From NCBI RefSeq assembly GCF_013314535.1, contig NZ_JABUAE010000005.1, positions 62,001 through 126,000 of the forward strand: 64,000 bases of DNA, in the 5' to 3' direction. The translations under genes were made by a program, and so were the position numbers. Shown here piece by piece: positions 52,264-61,196 of the stretch. Origin of the DNA: Bacillus sp. Xin1. GTDB taxonomy: Bacteria; Bacillota; Bacilli; Bacillales; Bacillaceae_G. The notes under the pieces are model-generated. The model was not told where the DNA came from and did no database searches. It was given only the letters and a program-made list of their open reading frames with translations. Position 1 is the stretch's first letter. Each line of letters begins with the position of its first letter.

Positions 52264-53685
52264 ATTCTTTAATAGCGACGCTCCTGCAATCTCAGGATGC
52301 GTCATTTCATATGGATCTAAAATAATATCCAATTCTTCTGCTGTTAACACACCATGTTCTAAGCAAAGTTCACGGACTGATTTGCCTGTTTTAATTGCCT
52401 CACGTGCAATACTAGAAGCTGCTTCATATCCAATATGAGGGTTCACTGCCGTAATAATTCCAACGCTTTTCTCAACATATTGTTTTAACAACTCTTCATT
52501 TGCAGTAATCCCTTTAATACAGTACTCACGGAATACGCGGAATGCGTTATTCATAATACTAATAGATTGAATTAAATTAAATACTAATACTGGCTCCATT
52601 ACATTTAATTCTAATTGCCCTGCTTCTGATGCTAAACATATTGTATGATCATTTCCAATGACTTGGAAGGCAACTTGGTTAATCACTTCTGCCATCACCG
52701 GATTTACTTTCCCCGGCATAATAGATGATCCTGGTTGACGAGCTGGTAATTGAATTTCAGCTAATCCAACGCGTGGACCAGATGCCATAATACGCAAGTC
52801 ATTTGCAATTTTAGACATATTCATCATACATACTTTGAGCGATGCAGATACTTCTGTATACGCATCTGTATTTTGCGTTGCATCCACTAAATGTTCGGCG
52901 CCAACAAGCGGAAATCCACTAATGCTGCATAAATGTTTTACAACCTGCTTAATATAAGTTGGATTTGCATTTAAACCTGTTCCAACAGCTGTCGCTCCCA
53001 TATTTACTTCATATAAGTGCTGACGAGATTGTTTTATTCGTTTTAGATCACGTTCAAGCACACGACTATAGGCTTCAAACTCTTGACCAAGGCGAATTGG
53101 AACTGCATCTTGCAAATGTGTACGTCCCATTTTAATTACATGATCAAATTCTTTTGCTTTATCAGCAAACGCATGATGAAGTGCATCCATTGTAATAAGA
53201 AGCTCTTCTAACATGATAAGCGTCGCAATATGAATTCCTGTCGGAAAAGCATCATTTGTTGATTGTGCCATGTTCACATGTGTATTTGGACTAATTATTG
53301 CATAATTTCCCTTTTCATAACCTAATCGTTCTAATGCACGGTTTGCAATAACTTCATTTGTATTCATATTAATGGAAGTTCCTGCACCGCCTTGAATCGG
53401 ATCTACAATAAACTGCTCATAAAACTTTCCGTCAATAATTTCCTGAGCTGCTTCTACAATTTCTTTCCCAATATTCTCTTGCAAATAACCTGTCTCCATA
53501 TTTGCAAGTGCCGCAGCTTTTTTAACCATTGCCATTGCTTGAATTAATGACCCATGAATACGATATCCTGTAATCGGAAAGTTCTCTACAGCACGTAATG
53601 TTTGAACACCATAATAAGCTGCATTAGGCACTTCTTTTTCACCTAAAAAATCTTTTTCTATACGTACGTTTTTCGTTGCTATCAT
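52252..53685 (-). CDS. aspA: aspartate ammonia-lyase (aspartase)
   Basis: A 477-aa member of the fumarase/aspartase superfamily, converting L-aspartate to fumarate and ammonia. It has RIEKDFLGEKEVPNAAYYGVQTLRA at the N-terminus, GGAGTSINMNTNEVIANRA, the substrate region GRTHLQDAVPIRLGQE and the superfamily signature GSSIMPGKVNP with the catalytic serine. The length and the N-terminal KDFLGE favour aspartase over fumarase C. It is monocistronic with its own terminator; no ansA asparaginase is adjacent, unlike the B. subtilis ansAB operon. Confidence 0.9.
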   Translation of the reverse strand: MIATKNVRIEKDFLGEKEVPNAAYYGVQTLRAVENFPITGYRIHGSLIQAMAMVKKAAALANMETGYLQENIGKEIVEAAQEIIDGKFYEQFIVDPIQGGAGTSINMNTNEVIANRALERLGYEKGNYAIISPNTHVNMAQSTNDAFPTGIHIATLIMLEELLITMDALHHAFADKAKEFDHVIKMGRTHLQDAVPIRLGQEFEAYSRVLERDLKRIKQSRQHLYEVNMGATAVGTGLNANPTYIKQVVKHLCSISGFPLVGAEHLVDATQNTDAYTEVSASLKVCMMNMSKIANDLRIMASGPRVGLAEIQLPARQPGSSIMPGKVNPVMAEVINQVAFQVIGNDHTICLASEAGQLELNVMEPVLVFNLIQSISIMNNAFRVFREYCIKGITANEELLKQYVEKSVGIITAVNPHIGYEAASSIAREAIKTGKSVRELCLEHGVLTAEELDIILDPYEMTHPEIAGASLLKNKKS

Positions 53686-53837
53686 TTTTCATCACCTATA
53701 CTTTTCATTCTAATCGATGACCTAAAAACCTTTTCTATGAAAATATGATTTTTGTAAGATATATATTTTCATATCTTTCTTCACTATAGTGTACCTCTCT
53801 TGAAAGCGCAAACATTATTACGTTTCTACAAAATCAC

Positions 53838-53885
53838 CTATTAAAATTTTAACCGGTGGGAGTTCCCCCTTCCCACTGATTTATA
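53838..53885 (-). repeat. bcr1 hairpin-1 fragment, possibly co-opted as terminator
   Basis: On the minus strand AATCAGTGGG..., a GGGGGAAC loop and ...TCCCACCGGTTAAAATTTTAAT match the first hairpin and left end of bcr1. It lies just below the stop of the CNNM/CorC gene (53890) and could end its transcript. Confidence 0.55.
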
Positions 53886-53889
53886 AAAG

Positions 53890-55206
53890 TTAGGCAATTG
53901 CTGTATCTTCTGCTTCAACTTTCTTTATTTCCACCCGTTTAATTTGATGCATATCTTTTTCGAGAACTTTGAATATCCAACCATTTGTCTCAATAATATC
54001 TCCCTCAGTAATGATTTGTTTTTGCATCATAATCCAACCACCGATTGTGTCTACATCATCAGCAATTAAATGTAAACCGAGCAAGTCATTTACTTCACTA
54101 ATGAGTACTTTTCCGTCTACAATTTTATATGTGTCACTTCTATGCTCGATAGGCGGATGTTCATCTTCATCATACTCATCGCGGATTTCACCAACAATCT
54201 CCTCTAAAATATCTTCAAGTGTAACAATTCCTGCCGTTCCTCCATATTCATCATATAAAATTGCAAGCGGAATACGTCTTTTTTGCATTTGCAATAACAA
54301 ATCATGAATTGGGATATTTTCCAACACTTCAATAACAGGTCTTGTATAAGGAACAATGGAGCATTCTTCATTTCGACCACCGTCCATATAACGAATAAAT
54401 AAATCCTTTACATTAACCATCCCAATAATTTCATCTTTATCTTCTCCAAATACAGGATATCTTGTATACTTTTCTTGACCAATCACTTTAATATGTGTCT
54501 CAAACGGTTCATCTTCATATAAACCAACAATTTCAGTACGCGGGACCATAATTTCTTTTGCTATTCGGTTATCGAATTCAAAAATATTATTTACATATTT
54601 AAACTCAGCCTGATTAATTTCTCCGCTTTCATAACTCTCTGATAAAATAAGTCTTAATTCCTCTTCTGAATGTGCAACTTCATGCTCAGAAGCCGGATGT
54701 AATCCAAATAGGCCAGTCACAAGACGAGCTGATCCATTTAGGGCCCAAATAAACGGATACATAATACGATAAAAATAAATGAGCGGCTGAGCTAATAACA
54801 AGCTTACTTGCTCTGCTTTTTGAATGGCAAATGTTTTTGGCGCTAACTCTCCGATTACAACATGCAAAAATGTAATCACGGCAAATGCAATAATAAACGA
54901 TATAGTGCTTGCAATTACCGGTGAAATTTCAAACTTTAAAAATAACGGTTCCAATAAATGCTTTATCGTTGGTTCACCTAACCACCCTAGTCCTAGCGCT
55001 GTAATTGTAATTCCAAGCTGACATGCTGATAAATATTCGTCTAAATTGGAAATCACTTTCTTAGCTGCTAGTGCCCCTCGTTTTTTTTCTCCTACAAGCT
55101 GATCAATACGACTACTACGGACTTTTATAATCGCAAATTCAACTGCCACAAAAAAACCAGTTAATGCAATGAGAATAACAACCATGATTAATTTAGCAAT
55201 TTCCAA
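53890..55206 (-). CDS. CNNM/CorC (HlyC-like) membrane protein with CBS pair
   Basis: A 438-aa magnesium/cobalt efflux-type protein. DUF21 transmembrane domain (~1-190; four helices, GELAPKTFAIQKAE), two CBS domains (~215-335; IMVPRTEIVGLYEDE and IPLAILYDEYGGTAGIVTLEDILEEIVGEI), and a CorC_HlyC domain (~345-430). Relatives export or sense Mg2+. The start is TTG 55206 with AAAGGTG 4-5 nt upstream. Further upstream is a very strong but unused Shine-Dalgarno sequence (55240-55251) and a hairpin. Confidence 0.88.
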   Translation of the reverse strand: MEIAKLIMVVILIALTGFFVAVEFAIIKVRSSRIDQLVGEKKRGALAAKKVISNLDEYLSACQLGITITALGLGWLGEPTIKHLLEPLFLKFEISPVIASTISFIIAFAVITFLHVVIGELAPKTFAIQKAEQVSLLLAQPLIYFYRIMYPFIWALNGSARLVTGLFGLHPASEHEVAHSEEELRLILSESYESGEINQAEFKYVNNIFEFDNRIAKEIMVPRTEIVGLYEDEPFETHIKVIGQEKYTRYPVFGEDKDEIIGMVNVKDLFIRYMDGGRNEECSIVPYTRPVIEVLENIPIHDLLLQMQKRRIPLAILYDEYGGTAGIVTLEDILEEIVGEIRDEYDEDEHPPIEHRSDTYKIVDGKVLISEVNDLLGLHLIADDVDTIGGWIMMQKQIITEGDIIETNGWIFKVLEKDMHQIKRVEIKKVEAEDTAIA

Positions 55207-55214
55207 AGAACACC

Positions 55215-55251
55215 TTTAGCTTTTTCTTAGCTAAAGTTACACCTCCTTTTT
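55215..55251 (-). promoter_or_regulatory. STAB-SD-like mRNA stabiliser candidate and hairpin in the leader of the CNNM gene
   Basis: On the minus strand AAAAAGGAGGTG (55251-55240) is close to the full anti-16S complement but has no usable start codon after it. A 7-bp hairpin (TTTAGCT/AGCTAAA, 55215-55235) follows before the real TTG start. It resembles the 5' mRNA-stabilising Shine-Dalgarno of cry3A. Confidence 0.45.
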
Positions 55252-55368
55252 AAAAGAAGTTTTCTCTCCCTCAAAGTAGCTGATTGAATGGAAAACGGAT
55301 GGAAGCTTCACTTTGTTCTTATTTTCTTCATTTGTCAAAAAGCAAACCTATATAAAATTCCCCAATTT

Positions 55369-55755
55369 TCAATCCTCATATAATTCTAATGGTAAACAAT
55401 CCGGATCTTGGAAAAACACAAATCGTCTTCCTGTTATTTCATCAACACGTATTGGTTCCGTATCTACTCCACATTGATTTAAATGTCTAACTGCCTCTTG
55501 TATATCCGTAACAGCAAATGCTAAATGTCTCAGACCAGCTGCTTCAGGGAAACTTTGGCGCTTTGGTGGATTTGGAAATGAAAATAACTCAATCTGATAT
55601 TGTTTCCCTACACGCAAATCTAATTTATAAGAATTTCTTTCTTTCCTGTATAGCTCATTTACTACTTCAAATCCTAAAATCTTCGTATAAAATTCTTTAG
55701 ATATTTTATATTTAGAACAAATAATTGCAATATGATGCACTTTAGATATAATCAC
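55369..55755 (-). CDS. VOC family protein (GloA2/methylmalonyl-CoA-epimerase-like fold)
   Basis: A 128-aa vicinal oxygen chelate protein: VHHIAIICSKYKISKEFYTKILGFEVV (first His), LRHLAFAVTDIQEAV, VFFQDPDCLPLELYED (Glu ligand). Three or four metal ligands are visible (His, Glu, His, Glu pattern). The length and the SMU-type ending fit uncharacterised lactoylglutathione-lyase-like proteins of bacilli. Initiation is at GTG 55755; GAGAGGA lies 12-13 nt upstream, rather far, so the start is less certain. Confidence 0.82.
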   Translation of the reverse strand: MIISKVHHIAIICSKYKISKEFYTKILGFEVVNELYRKERNSYKLDLRVGKQYQIELFSFPNPPKRQSFPEAAGLRHLAFAVTDIQEAVRHLNQCGVDTEPIRVDEITGRRFVFFQDPDCLPLELYED

Positions 55756-55846
55756 GTTCTATTTCATTCCTCTCTTTACCAAACATGTATATTCTCTCTT
55801 GAAATGAAAAACCTATGTAACAGAACATCTCATAAGGAGGCTTATT

Positions 55847-57025
55847 ATGAAATTTGTTACTTTTTTTCTCGGTCTTGCTGTCGTTTTCTTTCTTGCCTTC
55901 ATTGCAAGTAACAATAAAAAGCATATTAAATTCAAACCGATTTTCATAATGCTTATTATACAGTTAATTTTAACTTACTTACTATTAAATACGGAAATTG
56001 GCCTCGTACTTGTAACCATGATTTCTAATTTGTTTACGAAATTATTGGACTACGCTGCATCTGGAGTAAACTTTGTATTTGGCGGGATTACAAACGAAGG
56101 AGCAATGCCGTTTTTCATCAATGTACTTTTACCAATTGTCTTCATTTCCGTCTTAATTGGTATCTTACAGCATTTCAAGATACTCCCGTTTTGTATTCGC
56201 TGGATTGGTTTTTTTCTCAGCAAAATAAATGGACTTGGTAAGCTAGAATCTTATAACGCTGTTGCTTCTGCCATTGTGGGACAATCCGAAGTATTTATCA
56301 CCGTAAAAAAACAGCTTGCCCAAATTCCAAAACATCGTCTCTATACAATGTGCGCCTCCGCCATGTCGACCGTATCAATGTCAATCGTCGGTGCTTATAT
56401 GACAATGATTGAGCCTAAATATGTAGTAACCGCTCTTGTCTTAAATTTATTTAGCGGCTTTATTATCGTACTCATTATTAATCCATATGATGTTAAAGAA
56501 GAAGAAGACATTCTAGAAATTAAAGGCGAAAAACAAACCTTCTTTGAAATGCTTGGAGAATATATTCTAGATGGATTTCGTATTGCTATTGTAGTCGGTG
56601 CCATGTTGATTGGCTTTGTCGCCTTAATTAGCTGTATTAATGATTTATTCCATCTTATTTTTGGAATTACATTTCAGCAGTTACTTGGTTATGTTTTCTC
56701 ACCTATCGCTTTTCTTATTGGTGTGCCAAGTAACGAAATTGTCACAGCTGGAGGTATTATGGCTACAAAGCTTGTAACGAATGAATTCGTTGCCATGATG
56801 GATCTCAGCAAGCTTGCAAACAGCCTCGCTCCTCGTACAGTAGGCATTATTTCAATTTTTCTTGTATCCTTTGCAAACTTCTCTTCTATCGGAATTATTT
56901 CTGGTGCTGTTAAAGGATTAAATGAAGAACAAGGAAATGTCGTTGCTCGTTTCGGTTTAAAGCTGTTGTACGGCGCGACACTCGCCAGCATTTTATCCTC
57001 AATTATTGTAAGTATTATGCTATAA
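55847..57025 (+). CDS. nucleoside permease, CNT/NupC family
   Basis: A 392-aa concentrative nucleoside transporter with about ten helices. It has [35 protein letters not shown], the CNT signature [32 protein letters not shown], a gate region [27 protein letters not shown] and a C-terminal [17 protein letters not shown]. It imports nucleosides with protons or sodium. GGAGG is 6-7 nt before the ATG. A terminator follows at 57077-57113. Confidence 0.9.
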   Translation: MKFVTFFLGLAVVFFLAFIASNNKKHIKFKPIFIMLIIQLILTYLLLNTEIGLVLVTMISNLFTKLLDYAASGVNFVFGGITNEGAMPFFINVLLPIVFISVLIGILQHFKILPFCIRWIGFFLSKINGLGKLESYNAVASAIVGQSEVFITVKKQLAQIPKHRLYTMCASAMSTVSMSIVGAYMTMIEPKYVVTALVLNLFSGFIIVLIINPYDVKEEEDILEIKGEKQTFFEMLGEYILDGFRIAIVVGAMLIGFVALISCINDLFHLIFGITFQQLLGYVFSPIAFLIGVPSNEIVTAGGIMATKLVTNEFVAMMDLSKLANSLAPRTVGIISIFLVSFANFSSIGIISGAVKGLNEEQGNVVARFGLKLLYGATLASILSSIIVSIML

Positions 57026-57076
57026 GAAGGTAAAATTTAATCCTTTTCTTATTCATCCTTTTTATATACAATACGA

Positions 57077-57113
57077 ATAGATGTCTCATAAATAATTGAG
57101 ACATCTATTTTTT
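57077..57113 (+). terminator. terminator of the nucleoside permease gene
   Basis: AGATGTCTCA / TGAGACATCT with 8-nt loop, then ATTTTTTAT. Confidence 0.88.
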
Positions 57114-57218
57114 ATACATGTACAACAATGTATATGTAACGTACAATATCTCTTATGTGTCTCATTTACACATTATAGAGCAATATACAAATTGAATGAT
57201 TTAAAGGAGAACTAAATA

Positions 57219-58232
57219 ATGAACTCAGATGTAGAAAACAATAACAGAACCTCAAAGAGGCGATTTAAGAAAAGACGCCTACTATGGTTTATTCTCATTC
57301 CACTGCTCATTGTAACACTTGGAGGTGGGGGCTACTCTTTCCACATATATAGTAAAGCAAAATCAATTTTAAATAATGCCTATGCTAAACTAGATAGAGG
57401 CGATAAATCCGATAAACGAGAAAAAGCTGTTAAGCCAATGACTGATAATGTTTCTGTCCTTATTATGGGTGTGGACGAAAGTGATCTTCGCGAAAAATCT
57501 TACGGTAAAGCAACACGTACAGATGCATTATTACTTGCCACAATCAATAAAAATGATAAATCAGTAAAGCTTGTTAGCATTCCACGTGACTCCCGTGTTT
57601 ATATAAAATCACGCGATAAACAAGATAAAATTACACATGCCCATGTATTTGGAGGCGTGGATAGTACAATTGATACAGTTGAGAATTTTTTAGATGTCCC
57701 TGTTGACTACTATGTGAAATTTAACTTTAAATCCTTTATAAAAATTGTCGATTCTCTTGGTGGTATCGATGTAGACGTCCCTGTTGAATTTACAGAGCAA
57801 AATAGTAAAGATGAAGCAGGCGCAATCCATCTAAAAAAAGGGCGTCAGCATTTAAATGGTGAAGAAGCACTTGCTTTAGCAAGAACTCGTCATATCGATA
57901 GCGATTATATGCGCGGTCAGCGTCAACAGCTTGTTTTAGAAGCAATTGCTCAAAAAGCGTTATCTATAAATTCCATTAATAAAATTGGTAGCTTATTAGA
58001 TGCTGTTGAGAATGATTTAAAAACAAACTTAACATTTGATGACATGATGACAATTTCGAAGAACACAATGGGCTCCGACTTAAAGATGGATAAACTTCAA
58101 GTAAAAGGTACCGATGAATATATTGATGGCATCTACTACTACATTCCTGATGAAAAGAATGTACAAGACATCACTACAACATTACAACAACATCTCGGTG
58201 TCACGAATAAAACAGAACATAAAAAATTATAA
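57219..58232 (+). CDS. LytR-CpsA-Psr (LCP) family cell-wall glycopolymer transferase
   Basis: A 337-aa type II membrane protein: short basic N-terminus, one helix (~25-45), extracellular LCP domain (~80-250). Marks: NVSVLIMGVDE, RTDALLLATINKNDKSVKLVSIPRDSRVYI (Asp and Arg of the pyrophosphate site) and ALALARTRHIDSDYMRGQRQQLVLEAI. LCP enzymes attach teichoic acids or polysaccharides to peptidoglycan. It stands alone with its own terminator. Confidence 0.9.
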   Translation: MNSDVENNNRTSKRRFKKRRLLWFILIPLLIVTLGGGGYSFHIYSKAKSILNNAYAKLDRGDKSDKREKAVKPMTDNVSVLIMGVDESDLREKSYGKATRTDALLLATINKNDKSVKLVSIPRDSRVYIKSRDKQDKITHAHVFGGVDSTIDTVENFLDVPVDYYVKFNFKSFIKIVDSLGGIDVDVPVEFTEQNSKDEAGAIHLKKGRQHLNGEEALALARTRHIDSDYMRGQRQQLVLEAIAQKALSINSINKIGSLLDAVENDLKTNLTFDDMMTISKNTMGSDLKMDKLQVKGTDEYIDGIYYYIPDEKNVQDITTTLQQHLGVTNKTEHKKL

Positions 58233-58233
58233 T

Positions 58234-58271
58234 AAAAAGGCTGCTAGGATTTTCTGAGCAGCCTTTTTATT
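58234..58271 (+). terminator. terminator of the LCP gene
   Basis: AAAAAGGCTGCT / AGCAGCCTTTTT. Confidence 0.88.
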
Positions 58272-58330
58272 ATATTTTTCAACAAAATACTTCCATTTTC
58301 TTACGCAAATAATGACAAAAAGAGACAATT

Positions 58331-58346
58331 GTTACAAAATTGTAAC
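58331..58346. promoter_or_regulatory. palindrome upstream of the VanW-like gene
   Basis: GTTACAAAATTGTAAC, 7-bp arms around AA, about 130 bp before the start. Possible operator; owner unknown. Confidence 0.35.
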
Positions 58347-58478
58347 GTTTTTTATAAAAATATTACGCCGATAAGGAAAATAATAGTATACTAGTACATA
58401 CATAATACTATTTTTATCATTCATACATAAAAAACGAATACATATGACCTTATACATTAACTTTTTGGGGGGAAGTAA

Positions 58479-59732
58479 ATGAAGCTACGTAAATTACTTA
58501 TTGGTTCTGCTGTCACTGGTGGAATATTACTATGTGCAGGTGGGATTGGTGGTTATCAATACGTTTCTAAATTAAATAAACAGCTCGATACAAATGTATT
58601 ACCGTATACTACATTTGAAGGCACTTCTCTTGATGGTAAAAGTAAAAAAGATGTCCAAAAAATTCTTCAACAAAAAATTGATGAGGCCAATAAAAAATCT
58701 CTTAACTATGCATTCCAAGGTAAGACACAAACTTATACGTGGAAAGATTTAGGCATTGAATATAAAGAACAAGACATTATCAAAAAAATCTTTAAAGAAC
58801 AAAAAGGAAACCCGATTGATCGCTATAAAATGCGAAAACAAGCTGAAAATGGTGAGCTGAAACGTGAATATAAATTAACACCACAGTTAAATACAACAGC
58901 TTATGAAGCCTTTATAAAAGAAAAATATAACGCAACTTTAAAAGAATCTGTAAATGCTGAATTAAGTGTTTCAGGAACAACAGTAAATATTAGTCAAAGC
59001 CAAAATGGAGAAAAAGTTGATAAAGAAAAATTAAAAGAATTAACAGCAAAAGCAATTACTACTGGTACACAAGACATTCAGCTCCCGATTGTCTCCATAA
59101 AGCCAGAACGCTCTACAGAAGATATTCAAAACATGGGAATTACAGAGGTTATTGCTGAATATTCTACTCCTATGGCTGGTCGAAATGGCAACCAATCCTT
59201 TAATGTAAACAAGTCTGCAAATACTTTAAGTGGTGCAATCGTGGCACCCGATGAAACATTTAGCTTTAATGGACGCGTCGGTATTACCGATGCAGCCCAT
59301 GGTTATAAATCTGCTGCTGTATTTTCACAAGGTAAAGTGATCCAAAGTGCTGGGGGCGGCGTTTGCCAAGTGAGTAGTACTCTATATGGAGCAGCATTAC
59401 GCGCTGACTTAGGAGTTGTTGCTCGTAGTAACCATTCTATGCCTGTTAACTATTTACCACTGGGTCAAGATGCTGCTGTAGCAGATTATGGTCCCGATTT
59501 AAAATTCAAGAATAATACTGGCAAACATATTTACATTCAAGCATTTTCTAATGGTAGTAGTATAACTACACGTATTTTCGGTACACCTACTGGCAAGAAT
59601 GTAGAAGTTTCATCAAAAGTAATTAGCAATACTGAAACTAAAATTACAGCTGTCACATATAAAAAAGTAACACAAAACGGTCAAGTCATCTCAAATGGCC
59701 AAATTTCAAAAAGTGTATACAAAAAGGCGTGA
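58479..59732 (+). CDS. VanW-family cell-wall protein with PG_binding_4 domain
   Basis: A 417-aa exported protein with an N-terminal anchor (LLIGSAVTGGILLCAGGIGGY). A PG_binding_4 (Ykud-associated) domain covers ~40-160, and a VanW domain ~235-370: NTLSGAIVAPDETFSFNGRVG, AGGGVCQVSSTLYGAALRADLGVVARSNHSMPVNYLPLGQDAAVADYGPDLKFKN. A G5-like tail is absent. Despite the name it is not evidence for vancomycin resistance; these proteins are common spore or cell-wall factors of unclear function. GGGGGG precedes the ATG. Confidence 0.87.
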   Translation: MKLRKLLIGSAVTGGILLCAGGIGGYQYVSKLNKQLDTNVLPYTTFEGTSLDGKSKKDVQKILQQKIDEANKKSLNYAFQGKTQTYTWKDLGIEYKEQDIIKKIFKEQKGNPIDRYKMRKQAENGELKREYKLTPQLNTTAYEAFIKEKYNATLKESVNAELSVSGTTVNISQSQNGEKVDKEKLKELTAKAITTGTQDIQLPIVSIKPERSTEDIQNMGITEVIAEYSTPMAGRNGNQSFNVNKSANTLSGAIVAPDETFSFNGRVGITDAAHGYKSAAVFSQGKVIQSAGGGVCQVSSTLYGAALRADLGVVARSNHSMPVNYLPLGQDAAVADYGPDLKFKNNTGKHIYIQAFSNGSSITTRIFGTPTGKNVEVSSKVISNTETKITAVTYKKVTQNGQVISNGQISKSVYKKA

Positions 59733-59752
59733 TCATTCACGCCTTTTTGTTT
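59722..59752. terminator. bidirectional terminator between the VanW-like gene and the immunity-type gene
   Basis: AAAAAGGCGTGA / TCACGCCTTTTT with a 4-nt loop. Confidence 0.9.
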
Positions 59753-60009
59753 TGAAGCAAACGTATAAATGCCTCTATATGTTCTCTTGTCTCTTCTAAC
59801 GACCATATACGACTGCCTTGTTGGGCTGCCAATAAACAACCGTCTTCCCAAGAATTTTCTTTCTGTATATGTAATAACTCATGTTGCAATTTTGCAATCG
59901 TTTCTTGGTCCTCTTGCTCTAAAAACTCCGTCATTACATCTATAATCTCTTCCTCATGTACACTTAACGTACAATATGCTTTTAGGAAATATTGAAATGT
60001 CGGATACAT
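59737..60009 (-). CDS. probable CDI-type immunity protein for the RNase A-like toxin
   Basis: A 90-aa acidic, all-helical cytosolic protein (MYPTFQYFLKAYCTLSVHEE...; FIRLLQNKKA). The opening YPTFQYFLKAY and following acidic helix resemble short contact-dependent-growth-inhibition immunity proteins that start YP-x-L-x-FL-x-x-Y. There is no signal peptide, as expected for a protein protecting the cytoplasm. It starts 15 nt below the toxin-type gene, with AAAGGGGG upstream, on the same transcript. The immunity role is inferred from order, size and charge; direct evidence is absent. Confidence 0.55.
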   Translation of the reverse strand: MYPTFQYFLKAYCTLSVHEEEIIDVMTEFLEQEDQETIAKLQHELLHIQKENSWEDGCLLAAQQGSRIWSLEETREHIEAFIRLLQNKKA

Positions 60010-60024
60010 GCTACTCCCCCTTTC

Positions 60025-60543
60025 TTATTTATCAGATGGATAGGAAGTAATGATTTTAAATCCTAATTCTCCTGACTTATCTCGTGCTAAAACAGTGACT
60101 GTATTCATCAGCTTATCTTTTACACTCATATCTTTCTTTAATACTGTTTTCCCAACAGGAAATGAATGTTTCGTATTTAACACGAGACGATTCTCTTTAG
60201 AATTCTTTAACCAATTTTCAATTTCCTTCTCATGTTGCTTTAAGCTATCTTTAACAGCTGTAGTTGCCACTTCTTTATCGTAGTATGTACTTGCTGCTGA
60301 TACTTTATCTGTCTGCAATCGCTTCTTCAAATCCTCTTCTTTTTTCCCAACATGGCGTTCTATCGTATGACCATTTTTCGGTGGCCCTTCCATTTCGTCT
60401 AAAATGTTATCGCTAATTTTTTCTACTGATGTTGAATTGCTTTCTTTCGAACTTTCTTTTTTCTGCTCTTGTTCTGCACACCCACTTAAAACAAGAATCA
60501 TCGCAAGTAAGCTGCTCAAGAAAATACTCCATAATCGTTTCAT
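60025..60543 (-). CDS. lipoprotein with bacterial RNase A-like (CdiA-CT type) toxin domain
   Basis: A 172-aa lipoprotein (lipobox LSGC, Cys22), a 25-residue Lys/Ser/Glu linker, then residues ~57-172 matching the CdiA-CT RNase A-like domain: GHTIERHVGKKEEDLKKRL, AASTYYDKEVA, ENWLKNSKENRLVL, and an end GFKIITSYPSDK. His64 and Arg75 (11 apart) and Thr166/Tyr168 (2 apart) reproduce the His/Arg/Thr/Tyr set I recall as catalytic in the Yersinia CdiA-CT. ATG 60543 is chosen (GAGGTG at 5 nt); the preceding ATG is too close. It is followed by a small acidic gene that is likely its immunity protein. Confidence 0.82.
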   Translation of the reverse strand: MKRLWSIFLSSLLAMILVLSGCAEQEQKKESSKESNSTSVEKISDNILDEMEGPPKNGHTIERHVGKKEEDLKKRLQTDKVSAASTYYDKEVATTAVKDSLKQHEKEIENWLKNSKENRLVLNTKHSFPVGKTVLKKDMSVKDKLMNTVTVLARDKSGELGFKIITSYPSDK

Positions 60544-60954
60544 CATATCACCTCTTTCATGATTATTATAGGAACTTCATCAAAAGTCAATTTTAGATAA
60601 GAAAAAGCGTGTAGCATTCTAAAATTCTACATACTTTTTCTTATTTTTTTCGTATTGCAATCCGATCACAGAACCATTTTCTCTGACTGAGAACCATAAT
60701 CTATGCAATAAACCTTTTATTAAAAGGGGTATATTTAATAAATTGAACAAAAACCTTATTTTAATAACATTTATTCGTTGTAAATATACCCCTATTTTCA
60801 TATACCGCATACCCACAAAGGGTATAAAGGTACATTTTCATCAATAGATGTAAATTAAATCCATATTTTCTCCGTTCTCCACGGATTAAACTTTTACATG
60901 TCTTCATTTTTACTGCACTTTGAAGCTAGCATGTTACTGTCCTAAAATAGCGAG
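60544..60954. other. gene-free interval with inverted repeats
   Basis: An intrinsic-terminator-like hairpin lies at 60601-60641 (GAAAAAGCGTGTAG / CTACATACTTTTTC). A perfect 12-bp inverted repeat GGGGTATATTTA (60726-60737) / TAAATATACCCC (60781-60792) has a 43-nt spacer, and ATACCC (60809-60814) / GGGTAT (60820-60825) a 5-nt spacer. A 65-codon frame at 60619-60816 lacks a ribosome binding site and is not called a gene. Confidence 0.5.
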
Positions 60955-61111
60955 ATAAAGTGACACTTTAATCAGTGGGGGTTTTCTTCATCCCCCACTG
61001 ATTATTAGTTGAACCAATCGGGCTTTTACGGGCAGTTGATCCCCACCTATCTTCCTCGTTTCTCTCTGAATCTTGAGGTGGGGGTCTTACTGCCCGTTAA
61101 TGCGGGATAAA
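60955..61111 (+). repeat. bcr1-type repeat element, intact 157-bp copy
   Basis: Same ends (ATAAAGTGA...GCGGGATAAA) and same length as 16591-16747. Hairpin 1 is ATCAGTGGGGG/CCCCCACTGAT; hairpin 2 is ACGGGCAG...AGGTGGGGG / CCCCCACCT-type with CTGCCCGT closing. Base changes between the copies are partly compensatory. Confidence 0.88.
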
Positions 61112-61196
61112 AGCATTCATTTTAAGCTAAAATCTACGCTTGCCTATATTAATTAAATATGGTGTAATGCTAAAAAAGACAAAGGACTATAACGAT

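Noticed and set aside
58479-59732. Vancomycin-resistance gene
   Set aside because: VanW-domain proteins are widespread wall proteins; no vanA/H/X or vanR/S genes are near.
60619-60816. 65-codon minus-strand frame ending in a terminator-like hairpin
   Set aside because: No ribosome binding site, no recognisable family, and it spans the long inverted repeat at 60726-60792; could be a remnant.
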